Virus record (IMG/VR): IMGVR_UViG_3300049732_000431
Location: 1-42,931 of that record
Strand: one strand, 5' to 3'
DNA from: a virus
DNA: 42,931 nt
The translations under genes and the position numbers were made by a program. Under the pieces are notes generated by a model, which did not search any database, had not been told where the DNA came from, and was given only the letters and a program-made list of their open reading frames with translations. Of this stretch, positions 30,646 through 37,876 are shown piece after piece. How positions within the stretch are numbered: position 1 is the first letter of the stretch; every line of letters begins with the position of its first letter.

Positions 30646-31548
30646 ATGGGATCGAGGACCGCGCTGAGTCGGATCGGGCCCGATGGTGGCAAGGAGTCAG
30701 CCTCCATCCCCGGAGGCGACGAGGAGTGGACGGACGAGCGGCTGCGCCTGCTGCGGGACACCCTGGCCAAGGGGGCGTCCGAGCGCCAGCTGGAGCTGGT
30801 GGCGCAGGTGTCCCGGGCGATGGAGCTGTCGCCCTTCGCCCGGCAGCTGCACGCTGTCGTGTATCAGGGGCAGCTGTCGCTTCAGATCGGCATCGACGGG
30901 CTGCGCCTGATCGCGCTGCGCTCGGGCGCCTACCGGGGCCAGGAGGGCCCGCTGTGGTGCGCCCGGGACGGCCTGTGGCGGGACGTCTGGCTCGAGGACG
31001 AGCCGCCCGTGGCCGCGAAGGTGGGCGTGTGGCGGGAGGGCTTCCCCCGTCCGGTGTGGGCGGTGTGCCTGTACCAGGAGTTCAAGGGGAGCTCTAGCCA
31101 GTGGCGCGAGCGGCCGGCCCACATGCTGGCCGTCCGCGCCGAGTCCCACGCCCTGCGGAAGGCCTTCCAGCAGGAGATCGCCGGCGCGGCCCGGCCGGCG
31201 CTGGAGCGGGGCCTGGCCGTCGGCATCGCCGAGGAGGAGCCGGAGGCCCCGGCGGGGCGGCTCGTGGACCGGGAGACCGGTGAGGTGCTCGACGCGGGGC
31301 CCGACCAGAAGTTGCTCCTGGAGGAGCCCGAAGCGGACGCCGGGGAGGTCGTCCCCACCAGGGAGGAGGCCCTGGCCCGCTACCGGGAGGCCGCCCGGCG
31401 GGCGCGGGCGCTGCGCCTGGCCTTCGACGTGCCCACCCGGAGCGCGACCACCGGCGAGCTCGTCGACGCCACAGTGGCGCTCGAGGACCGGATCGCCGAG
31501 GCGGAGCGCGCCGGCGTCCCGGTCGACCGCTCGGCGGGGGGTAGGTGA
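30646..31548 (+). CDS. recT: RecT/Bet single-strand annealing protein
   Basis: 300 residues from ATG 30646. The RecT core spans ~30-190: VSRAMELSPFARQLHAVVYQ, GQLSLQIGIDGLRLIALRSG, AYRGQEGPLWC and VWAVCLYQEFKG, followed by HMLAVRAESHALRKAFQQEI. The C-terminal third is acidic and helical. It anneals complementary single strands during phage recombination and end repair. No neighbouring exonuclease (RecE/Exo) is recognised; the HNH gene downstream is not an obvious replacement. Confidence 0.88.
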   Translation: MGSRTALSRIGPDGGKESASIPGGDEEWTDERLRLLRDTLAKGASERQLELVAQVSRAMELSPFARQLHAVVYQGQLSLQIGIDGLRLIALRSGAYRGQEGPLWCARDGLWRDVWLEDEPPVAAKVGVWREGFPRPVWAVCLYQEFKGSSSQWRERPAHMLAVRAESHALRKAFQQEIAGAARPALERGLAVGIAEEEPEAPAGRLVDRETGEVLDAGPDQKLLLEEPEADAGEVVPTREEALARYREAARRARALRLAFDVPTRSATTGELVDATVALEDRIAEAERAGVPVDRSAGGR

Positions 31549-31982
31549 CCGAGTGGGAACGCCTCCTGGCCCGACGCAAGGAGATCGCGCGCCGCTCCCG
31601 CTGGCAGGACCGGCGCCTGGACGAGGCCACGGCGCGGGCCGTGGAGGCGGTGCTGAACGGGCCCCGGCCACCCAGGCCGGTGGCGGCCCTGGCGGTCGAG
31701 ACCCCAGACGGTTGGGTGGTGTTGGTGCAGCGCGCGGAGGGCAACGGTGAGATGGAACGGCTGACGACGCTGGGGCAGTGCACGCCGTACCTGCGGGAGC
31801 CGATGGCGCTGCCGCGGCGGGAGTGGGCCGGGACCTTTCCACGGCTTCCGGAGGAGCGGCTCCCAACGGAGGTGGAGCCGGCGCACGGTGCGGAGGGGCA
31901 GGTGCGCGAGGCCCTGGACGGCGCGGTGGAGGACGAGGCGGTGCGGAAGGGGGCGCCGGCGAGCACACGGGAGGGGACGTGA
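31545..31982 (+). CDS. Hypothetical early protein
   Basis: 145 residues from GTG 31545, with a GTGA overlap to recT. A basic helical start (WERLLARRKEIARRSRWQDR) leads into a beta segment (VAALAVETPDGWVVLVQRAE) and an acidic tail. No motif is recognised. It is coupled between recT and the HNH gene, so it may act with recombination, by position only. Confidence 0.6.
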   Translation: MTEWERLLARRKEIARRSRWQDRRLDEATARAVEAVLNGPRPPRPVAALAVETPDGWVVLVQRAEGNGEMERLTTLGQCTPYLREPMALPRREWAGTFPRLPEERLPTEVEPAHGAEGQVREALDGAVEDEAVRKGAPASTREGT

Positions 31983-32422
31983 TGAGCGGGACGTCACCCG
32001 GGGCAGTGGCGCTGGCGGATCGATGGCGCCCCCCGCCCGAGTTCGGGCCCTGCACCGCCTGCACGTTCTGCCGGCGACCCCTCTTCGCTTGGGAGCACGG
32101 TCGGGGCTTCTGCCGCGAGTACGAGTGCCGGGAGCGCTCCTGGTGGCGCGGCAGCGGCGACACGCAGCAGGAGCGCGTGCGGTGGTGGATTCGGCGCAGT
32201 CCTCCCCGGGCGGCCACAAAACGCCGGCTGGTCGAACGGGACGGCTACGCCTGCCGCTGCTGCGGCGTCAGCGACCTGTCCCTGTGCATCGACCACGTGC
32301 TGCCCCGATCGCGCGGGGGGCGGAGGGGTGTCGAGAACGCCCAGCTCCTGTGCCACCGCTGCAACGCGAGCAAGAGCGCCGGCGCCGCGTGCCGAGTCCA
32401 CGGTCGGGTGGCGGCGCCATGA
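31982..32422 (+). CDS. HNH endonuclease with N-terminal zinc ribbon
   Basis: 146 residues from ATG 31982 (TGATG junction). Residues ~20-50 hold a zinc ribbon, CTACTFCRRPLF then FCREYEC. Residues ~80-135 hold the HNH domain: CRCCGVSDLSLCIDHVLPRS, RGGRRGVENAQLLCHRCNAS and K, with the D-H, the Asn and the paired CxxC that bind zinc. There is no RuvC part, so it is not an IscB. Between recT and the replication initiator it could be a recombination or resolution nuclease, or a homing gene. Confidence 0.88.
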   Translation: MSGTSPGAVALADRWRPPPEFGPCTACTFCRRPLFAWEHGRGFCREYECRERSWWRGSGDTQQERVRWWIRRSPPRAATKRRLVERDGYACRCCGVSDLSLCIDHVLPRSRGGRRGVENAQLLCHRCNASKSAGAACRVHGRVAAP

Positions 32423-33546
32423 GCGCCCGCGCCAGCGCCTGGGTGCTGCAGCTGGAGCGGGCGCCCAACGGGGAGGCCCTCACGTCCAGCGAGGTCCACG
32501 TCCTCAAGGACCTCGCGATCCGGCACCACCAGGACTACGGCTTCTCCTGGCCCCACCTGGAGCGGCTCGCCCGCGAGTGCCGGCTCTCCGTGCGCTCCGT
32601 GCAGCGACTGATCAACGAGCTGGAGCGCAAGGGCGTGCTCCACGTCGGCTACGCCCGGACGCCGGTGCGCACCAAGGACGGGCGCCGGCAGTGGGGCAAC
32701 GTGTACCGCTTCGTCGGGCTCGACGCGATCCCGGACGACGCCCCGCCCCGGCGCCGCGCCGGCGGCCGGCCCGCCGCTCGCCGATCAGCTGCCACCACGT
32801 CATCTCACCGGCCAACGGGATCAGATGACTCCGGGGGCGGGTCAGATGCCACAGAGTCATCTCATCTGGCCGATCAGATGACTCTGGCGCCGCGATCAGA
32901 TGACTCTGGCGCCGAGATGAGATGCCATCCACGACGCGCTACCAGATGGCGTAAAGAGTCAAGGGAAACGAAAGGGGAAGGTCCCCCCCGGCGGCCGCTG
33001 GTCCCCGGTCCACCAGCCGTGGGCCGGGCGCCGCTGCCGGGGGAGGGGTGGTCGCTGTCGCTCCCCGAGGACGGACTGACCGCCAGCTTCGCGAAGATCG
33101 ACGGCCGGCTCCCGGAGGTGCCGGACGTCCTGCTGGCCTACCGCTCGATGCACGACCAGCTGACGGCGGCGGGCATCGACGGGGAGGAATTCTGGCGCCG
33201 GGCCCGGGAGCTGCGCCGGAGGAACCCCACCTGGCGGGTGGTCAACGTCCGGTGCGTCTTCAACCAGGGCCACCTGGTGGCCAGGCCGCCTCTGGCGCCC
33301 AAGCCGGCGTCTTCCCTAGCTGGTGATATACCGGCCAGTAATACACCGGCTAGGGAATCGCCTCCCCGACCCGAGGCACCCTCGGGCGCCACGCCGCCGC
33401 CCCGGGAGCCGCCGGAGGGCCCGGCCTTCGAGGCGCAGCGGGCGGCGGCGGCCAGGGCCAGGGAGGGGCTCCTGCAGCGGTTCCCCCGCCTCGGCCTGTC
33501 CCCACCCACCCGGCCGCCCCGGCTGCTGGCCCTGGGGGCCGGCTGA
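32419..33546 (+). CDS. Replication initiator, winged-helix (O/DnaD-like)
   Basis: 375 residues from ATG 32419, with an ATGA overlap. The N-terminal winged helix (~10-105) has SSEVHVLKDLAIRHHQDYGF, LARECRLSVRSVQRLINELE and RKGVLHVGYAR. A Ser/Asp-rich linker follows, encoded by an iteron cluster (32799-32950). A C-terminal helical domain is at ~220-300 (PDVLLAYRSMHDQLTAAGID, WRRARELRRRNPTWRVVNVR). Initiators with a DNA-binding head and origin repeats in their own coding sequence are known from lambda O. It likely binds the repeats and loads the host helicase; no phage helicase gene is seen. Confidence 0.75.
   Translation: MSARASAWVLQLERAPNGEALTSSEVHVLKDLAIRHHQDYGFSWPHLERLARECRLSVRSVQRLINELERKGVLHVGYARTPVRTKDGRRQWGNVYRFVGLDAIPDDAPPRRRAGGRPAARRSAATTSSHRPTGSDDSGGGSDATESSHLADQMTLAPRSDDSGAEMRCHPRRATRWRKESRETKGEGPPRRPLVPGPPAVGRAPLPGEGWSLSLPEDGLTASFAKIDGRLPEVPDVLLAYRSMHDQLTAAGIDGEEFWRRARELRRRNPTWRVVNVRCVFNQGHLVARPPLAPKPASSLAGDIPASNTPARESPPRPEAPSGATPPPREPPEGPAFEAQRAAAARAREGLLQRFPRLGLSPPTRPPRLLALGAG
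32799..32980. other. Iteron cluster, candidate replication origin
   Basis: Ten copies of AGATGNC or AGATGAG occur within ~150 bases: AGATGAC at 32823, 32876 and 32898 on the plus strand and 32799-32805 and 32856-32862 on the minus. Variants are at 32844, 32861-32867 (minus), 32915, 32920 and 32944. Bases 32871-32892 are repeated exactly in tandem at 32893-32914 (22-base period). The cluster ends in a purine-rich, relatively AT-rich stretch (32951-32980), unlike the rest of the genome. It lies inside the initiator gene, as in lambda. Confidence 0.75.
33312..33357. repeat. Inverted repeat in initiator 3' part
   Basis: TTCCCTAGCTGGT (33312-33324) and ACCGGCTAGGGAA (33345-33357) pair with one mismatch around an AT-rich centre (GATATA, AATA). 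Inside, CCGGCCAG and CCGGCTAG form a partial direct repeat. The AT content stands out against the coding context. It may be a second initiator/replication site or a regulator site. Confidence 0.45.
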
Positions 33547-33782
33547 TGGCGGCCCCCGTCTCCGGCGCCGCGGAGCGCCACCGCCGGCACCTGGAGCGCT
33601 TCCTCCGGGAGGGGTACCTGGTGGCCCTCACCCCTCGCTACGCCGTCGTCGAGCGCGACGTGACCCCGGACGAGTCGCGCCGGGCGATCGGCTGCCTGGC
33701 CTGCGGGGCGCTGTCCTGGAACCCGAACGATGTCGAGGCCCATTTCTGCGCCCGGTGCAAGCGGTGGCACGAGGATGGCTGA
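33546..33782 (+). CDS. Small zinc-ribbon protein
   Basis: 78 residues from ATG 33546 (TGATG). The second half has CLACGALSWNPNDVEAHFCA followed by RCKRWHED, i.e. CxxC and CxxC separated by about 15 residues, a zinc ribbon. The first half is helical (AAERHRRHLERFLREGYLVA). It lies directly after the initiator and may assist replication. Confidence 0.7.
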   Translation: MAAPVSGAAERHRRHLERFLREGYLVALTPRYAVVERDVTPDESRRAIGCLACGALSWNPNDVEAHFCARCKRWHEDG

Positions 33783-34146
33783 GCCGCCGCGGGGCGGCGC
33801 CAGCCGGGCGACGGGGCCCACGGGAGGCGGTGGTGGGGAGCCGGGTGAGGTGCGCATCGGCGCCACCAGCGGCTACGGGGCGAACTCCCGCCTCCCGTAC
33901 GTGGACGTGTTCTTCGCGGATGCGGCCAGCGGGGAGGTGCGCTACCAGATTAGCCCCGAGGAGGCCCGGCGGGTGGCGCTGATCCTCCTGGAGTGCGCCG
34001 AGGCCGCGGAGCAGGACGCCAACTTCGTGCGCTTCATGACCGGCACGGTGGGCCTGGAGCTGGGCCAGGTGGCGCAGGTGCTGCGGGAGTTCCGGGGGCT
34101 GCGCGACCAGCGCCGCCGGGCGGGCTCGGAGGCGGCGGATGCCTGA
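33775..34146 (+). CDS. Hypothetical early protein
   Basis: 123 residues from ATG 33775, overlapping the previous gene by 8 bases. A Gly/Pro-rich start is followed by strands (RLPYVDVFFADAASGEVRYQ) and a long helical region (ISPEEARRVALILLECAEAA, VGLELGQVAQVLREF). No family is recognised. The beta-then-helix layout is common in small early proteins. Confidence 0.6.
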   Translation: MAEPPRGGASRATGPTGGGGGEPGEVRIGATSGYGANSRLPYVDVFFADAASGEVRYQISPEEARRVALILLECAEAAEQDANFVRFMTGTVGLELGQVAQVLREFRGLRDQRRRAGSEAADA

Positions 34147-34402
34147 GGCGCCGGCGCCCGGCCTGATTGCCGCCGGCTGGCAGGACTTCCGGCGCCTGAG
34201 CCTGCTCCCCATCGGCGCCGGCGCCGTGCAGACCACCGAGTGCCGGCGGGCCTTCTACGCCGGGGCGATCCACCTCTTCCACGCCCTGCTCAGCCAGATG
34301 GACAGCGATCGGGAGCCGACCGAGGCCGACCTGGCCGTGCTGGACGGGGTGAAGGCCGAGATCGAGCACTACGTGGACGACCTGAAGCGGGGGAGGGCCT
34401 GA
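34139..34402 (+). CDS. Hypothetical early protein
   Basis: 87 residues from ATG 34139, overlapping the previous gene by 8 bases. Mostly helical: IAAGWQDFRRLSLLPIGAGA, CRRAFYAGAIHLFHALLSQM, ADLAVLDGVKAEIEHYVDDL. Short helical proteins with the ECRRAFYAGA motif occur in many phages in early operons, with unknown role. Confidence 0.65.
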   Translation: MPEAPAPGLIAAGWQDFRRLSLLPIGAGAVQTTECRRAFYAGAIHLFHALLSQMDSDREPTEADLAVLDGVKAEIEHYVDDLKRGRA

Positions 34403-34404
34403 CG

Positions 34405-34512
34405 ATGCCTGACTGGTGGCTCGACCCGGTGCAGGTGGGGCTCAGCGTCGTCCTGGTGGGGACGCTGGTGTTCCTGGCCGTGCTGCTCCTGGTGGGGAAG
34501 CGGCGGTCATGA
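34405..34512 (+). CDS. Single-helix membrane peptide interrupted downstream by HEARO
   Basis: 35 residues from ATG 34405. A membrane helix covers about residues 11-30 (VGLSVVLVGTLVFLAVLLLV), then GKRRS. The stop TGA is part of ATGA (34509-34512), the left border of the HEARO element. Before insertion this TGA probably overlapped the start of the next gene, as at many other junctions here. Small membrane peptides of this type have no known function. Confidence 0.65.
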   Translation: MPDWWLDPVQVGLSVVLVGTLVFLAVLLLVGKRRS

Positions 34513-34904
34513 ACCTCTCCCTGAAGGAAGAGGCTTGTCCCTGGCGCCACGGGCGTACCAGCAAGGTGCCCCCTGCTGGGGGTTCGCGCCCGCGTCCGAG
34601 ACCTTGAGATGCCGAAGCATCCCGTTTGGCTGCATGACGACAGCCCCGACGGCGGCCGGAGCCGCCGTCTCGTGGGAGACAGCACCATGGTGCTGACTGC
34701 AAATGCTTTACCCGGGAGCAGTTTCCCTCCCGGAACCGGCAGCATTCGGTTCTTACGGCCGCGAACCGGGGCTCCCCGGCGGGGAGTGCCTTGGGCCACC
34801 AGGAGCGTACCGGGTGGGGGTTGTGGGCCAGTTGTGGGGGAGTGGAGCGGGGGTGTCCCGGTTCCTCCCCGCCCTGAAGGACGGGGCTTCCCCGGGAGGG
34901 TCTG
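34513..34904 (+). ncRNA. HEARO (IscB omega RNA) without IscB
   Basis: A ~390-base non-coding element. It has border hairpins with the same CCCTGAAGGA loop (34514-34533 and 34867-34886), GGCTG/CAGCC (34628-34645), a 9-base stem GACGGCGGC/GCCGCCGTC (34648-34669), CAGCACCATGGTGCTG (34680-34695), CCGGGAG/CTCCCGG (34712-34733), and the strings GGGAGACAGCACC, TTCTTACGGCCGCG and TACCGGGTGGGGGTTGTGGG. I recognise these as HEARO/omega RNA. It lies exactly between ATGA and GTGA, the preferred HEARO site as I recall. IscB should follow, but a pol beta-like gene does. Its last bases (GGGAGGG) serve as that gene's ribosome site. Identification is from memory, without a covariance-model search. Confidence 0.8.
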
Positions 34905-35630
34905 GTGACGACGAAGACCCGGATCCCCCGCCAGCACGCCCTCGAGGTGGCCCACGAGGCGATCGCGCTGCTGGCCCCGGCCTGCGAGCGGATCGAGATC
35001 GCCGGCTCACTCAGGAGGGGACGGCCCGACGTCGGCGACGTGGAGCTGGTGGCGGTGCCCAAGACGCACGCAGAGCCGGCCGATCTGTTCGGCGAGCGCA
35101 CCAGGGAGGTCGACGAGCTCCACGACCTGGCCGCTCAGCTGCTCGCCGCCGGCACGCTGGCCCACCGGCCCGACGCACGGAGCCGGATCGCCTTCGGGGG
35201 CCGGTTCAAGCGGCTCACCTTCCGAGGCGTCGCCCTCGACCTGTTCGCCGTCAGAGAACCGGCCGTCTCGTGGGGCGTGATCTTCCTGCTGCGCACCGGG
35301 CCAGCGGCCTTCAGCAAACGCCTGGTCACTCCCAGGTACTACGCCGGCGCGCTGCCCCTGGGGTACCGGGTCAAGGACGGGGCGCTGTGGAACGGGGGCG
35401 AGCTCGTGCCCACTCCGGAGGAGGCCGACTACTTCGCGGCCCTGCAGGCGCCCTACCTGCGCCCGGAGCAGCGCACGGACACGGTGCGGCTGTCCCTGAT
35501 CGCCAGGGGGCGCGATGGACAGGGGCGCGTGGCGGGGGAGCCGGGGAGGCCGGCCGAGTGGGCCTGGTACGACGGCGACGCGAAGGGGGGCTGGTGGGCG
35601 GTGGAGCCCCACAAGGAGGACGGCGGATGA
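34905..35630 (+). CDS. Pol beta-type (family X) nucleotidyltransferase
   Basis: 241 residues from GTG 34905; GTGA is the right border of HEARO and GGGAGGG (34894-34900) lies in the RNA. The N-terminal ~65 residues contain the palm motif GSLRRGRPDVGDVEL (GS and D-E in place of D-D). A third acidic position follows in VALDLFAV, then the fingers/active-site helix WGVIFLLRTGPAAFSKRLVT. The end has GYRVKDGALW and PTPEEADYFAALQAPYLRPE, matching the pol beta C-terminus. The 8-kDa lyase domain is missing, so it is a minimal polymerase or nucleotidyltransferase. Confidence 0.85.
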   Translation: MTTKTRIPRQHALEVAHEAIALLAPACERIEIAGSLRRGRPDVGDVELVAVPKTHAEPADLFGERTREVDELHDLAAQLLAAGTLAHRPDARSRIAFGGRFKRLTFRGVALDLFAVREPAVSWGVIFLLRTGPAAFSKRLVTPRYYAGALPLGYRVKDGALWNGGELVPTPEEADYFAALQAPYLRPEQRTDTVRLSLIARGRDGQGRVAGEPGRPAEWAWYDGDAKGGWWAVEPHKEDGG

Positions 35631-37240
35631 CCGCACGACCAGGCCGCACGCCCCGGACGACCGCCGTCGACGACGTCCTCCGGGCCCCCCGCACCAGGAC
35701 CGGCGCCGGCGCCGGGCGGGTGATCGGGCAGCGGGTGGGGGGCGGCAGCCCGGACGACGACCGGATCCAGCAGCTCCCGCTGGACGACGTCGCGCCCTCG
35801 CCGGACAACCCCCGCCGGGCGTTCGACGAGGCGGCCCTGGCCGAACTCGCCGAGTCGATCAAGGCGCACGGCGTCCTGGAGCCCGTCCTGGTGCGGCCCT
35901 GGCCGGCGCTGGGAGCGGCCGGCGCCCGCCGGCGAGGCCTCGCCGGGCACGTCCTGATCGCCGGGGAGCGGCGCTGGCGGGCGGCGGGCCTGGCCGGGCT
36001 CAAGCACGTCCCCGCCATCGTCAAGCACGGGCTCACGGACGAGGCCGCCCTGCGCCTGGCGCTCATCGAGAACCTCCAGCGAGTCGACCTGGATCCCATC
36101 GAGGAGGCCGAAGGCTACCGCCGCCTCCAGCAGCTCGGGATGCGCCAGCGGGAGATCGCGGCGGCGGTGCACGTCAGCCAGTCGACTGTGGCGCACCGGA
36201 TGGCCCTGGTCGACCTGCCTGATGCCGTACGGCATAAAGTCGCCTCTGGCGCGCTGTCCGCCAGCCACGGCGAGGCGCTGGCCTCGCTGAAGGGATTCCC
36301 GGCGCTGCAGGAGCACCTCGGCCGGCTGGTCGTCGAGGGCGGGTCCACCTCGGCGCAGCTCGAGAAGGGGGCGCAGCAGGGGGGGCTGCTCGGCCAGTAC
36401 GCGGTGCAGGACGAGCTCCAGAAGGCCGGCGTCGTCCGCGTGCTGAGCCACCACGAGGCGTTCGACGTGAAGACCACCTGCGCCGCGCCGGGGGCCTGCC
36501 CGTTCGGCGCCTACCGGGCCACGGCCTACGGCACCGGGCTCTGCCTCAAGCCCGAGCACTACCGCGAGCTCGCGGCCGCGGCGGAGCGCGCGCAGGCCGA
36601 GGAGGCGAAGGCGGTGGTGGCCGAGGCGACGGCGGCCGGTGCGCCCGTCCCGCGTCTCGACGACCTGCCCTACGACAGCGTCCAGCGGCTCTACCACGGC
36701 GTGGCGATCCCGGAGGGGTGCAGCGAGGCGTGCCCCTGCCGGGCGACGGGACTCACCGCCCGGGGCGAGGCGGTGCCGGTCTGCACCGACCCCGACCGCT
36801 TCCAGCGCCTCGAGCGCGCCCAGAAGCGGGCGCGGAAGCTCGTGCGCATCCAGGACGCCCAGGACGCCATGGACGCCCTCGAGGCCCGCCTGGAGGGCCT
36901 CCCCGAGGTGGCGGGCCGGGAGCTGGCCCTGTTCGTGGCCGAGGCGGTCTATCGGGCCACGGCAGGCCGCAGCGAGGGGGCGAGGGAGGCGCTAGAGGCC
37001 GCGGCCGTGCGCTGGTGTCCGGCGGACGCGGCGGCCATCACCGCGGCCCGGCTGTGGGAGTACGACGGGTACGAGCGGGCGGACGCCCTGGCCGCGGTCG
37101 AGCCCCTCCGGCTGGTGCGGTTCGCGCTGTGGGCCGTCCTCTCGCAGGAGCTCCGGCAGCGAATCGCGTACGACCACGGGCGGCCAGGGCGCGCAGAGTG
37201 GTACCTGGGGCGCGGACAGCAGCCGGAGGCCTCGACGTGA
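35627..37240 (+). CDS. ParB-like nuclease/DNA-binding protein
   Basis: 537 residues from ATG 35627, with an ATGA overlap. A disordered basic start precedes the ParB N-domain (~60-150): LPLDDVAPSPDNPRRAFDEA, IKAHGVLEPVLVRP and LIAGERRWRAAGLAGLKHVP, then IENLQRVDLDPIEEAEGYRR. An HTH with RQREIAAAVHVSQSTVAHRM follows. The C-terminal half has clustered Cys (CAAPGACPFGAY, CSEACPCRATG) and a helical end. The length suggests a ParB-like protein with extra zinc-type domains, common in early phage operons; partition or replication roles are possible. Confidence 0.8.
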   Translation: MTARPGRTPRTTAVDDVLRAPRTRTGAGAGRVIGQRVGGGSPDDDRIQQLPLDDVAPSPDNPRRAFDEAALAELAESIKAHGVLEPVLVRPWPALGAAGARRRGLAGHVLIAGERRWRAAGLAGLKHVPAIVKHGLTDEAALRLALIENLQRVDLDPIEEAEGYRRLQQLGMRQREIAAAVHVSQSTVAHRMALVDLPDAVRHKVASGALSASHGEALASLKGFPALQEHLGRLVVEGGSTSAQLEKGAQQGGLLGQYAVQDELQKAGVVRVLSHHEAFDVKTTCAAPGACPFGAYRATAYGTGLCLKPEHYRELAAAAERAQAEEAKAVVAEATAAGAPVPRLDDLPYDSVQRLYHGVAIPEGCSEACPCRATGLTARGEAVPVCTDPDRFQRLERAQKRARKLVRIQDAQDAMDALEARLEGLPEVAGRELALFVAEAVYRATAGRSEGAREALEAAAVRWCPADAAAITAARLWEYDGYERADALAAVEPLRLVRFALWAVLSQELRQRIAYDHGRPGRAEWYLGRGQQPEAST

Positions 37241-37317
37241 GCCCGGAGTTGTGGCCGCTGGTCGTGTTCGTCCTGCTGCTGGCGGTCGTGGTCGGCGTCA
37301 CGTGGGGGGAACGATGA
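37237..37317 (+). CDS. Single-helix membrane peptide
   Basis: 26 residues from GTG 37237, with a GTGA overlap. The sequence is SPELWPLVVFVLLLAVVVGV then TWGER, almost entirely a membrane helix. Its stop overlaps the next start (ATGA at 37314). Extremely short; supported mainly by exact RTGA junctions on both sides. Confidence 0.5.
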   Translation: MSPELWPLVVFVLLLAVVVGVTWGER

Positions 37318-37679
37318 GGACCCAGGCGGAGCGCTTCCTGCGGCTCTACGGGGCCCACCTCGTGGGGGACTTCTTCGTGCAGGACGAGTGGCAGGCGCGC
37401 CACAAGGCCGACCTGCGCTCCCCGGCCCTCGCCGTCCACGCCGGCCTCGTCGCCTGGCTCACGTGGACCGTGGCCCCGTGGTGGCTGGCGCTGCTGCACG
37501 GTGTGGCGCACGCCGCGATCGACAGCCGCCGGCCCCTCGCGTGGTGGCGCGGGTGGGCCCGGCAGACCACCACGGGTCCGGCCGCGCTGCCGTTCGCGCT
37601 GGCGCAGGACCAGGCGGCCCACGTGCTGACACTCGTCGCCCTGGCGTGGCTGTGGGCGCGCCAGGAGGCCTCGACGTGA
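37314..37679 (+). CDS. DUF3307-like membrane protein
   Basis: 121 residues from ATG 37314. It contains LYGAHLVGDFFVQDEWQARH and KADLRSPALAVHAGLVAWLT, then WWLALLHGVAHAAIDSRR, matching the DUF3307 pattern (GDF-Q-W-A-HK, then H, then H-D). At least three membrane helices are present. Family members are found in phages and bacteria; their activity is unknown. Confidence 0.75.
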   Translation: MRTQAERFLRLYGAHLVGDFFVQDEWQARHKADLRSPALAVHAGLVAWLTWTVAPWWLALLHGVAHAAIDSRRPLAWWRGWARQTTTGPAALPFALAQDQAAHVLTLVALAWLWARQEAST

Positions 37680-37876
37680 CCCCCCAGCAGGTGCAGGACT
37701 TCCTGTGGGCCCACGAGGCCTCCGTGCACTACCGCCACACGCCGGACGGGACGCGCCTGGTCACGGTCAAGATCACGGGGCTGTACCCGGCGACCGCCCG
37801 CACCCTCCGCGACGCCGTGGTCGCGCTGTCGGGCAACGTCGAGAGCCTGCGGCGCCCGGTGAAGGAGCCCGGCTGA
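37676..37876 (+). CDS. Hypothetical small protein
   Basis: 66 residues from GTG 37676, with a GTGA overlap. Beta-rich with YRHTPDGTRLVTVKITGLYP and a helix TARTLRDAVVALSGNVE. No family is recognised. The stop overlaps the next start. Confidence 0.6.
   Translation: MTPQQVQDFLWAHEASVHYRHTPDGTRLVTVKITGLYPATARTLRDAVVALSGNVESLRRPVKEPG

Noticed and set aside
31982-32422. The HNH gene as the IscB partner of the HEARO RNA
   Set aside because: It is 146 residues with a zinc ribbon and HNH only, has no RuvC motifs or bridge helix, and lies 2.5 kb away behind the replication genes.
32799-32950. CRISPR-like array
   Set aside because: The repeat units are 7-22 bases, in both orientations and without regular spacers; they fit origin iterons. 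The GCCCAG run at 41585-41668 is a microsatellite, not an array.
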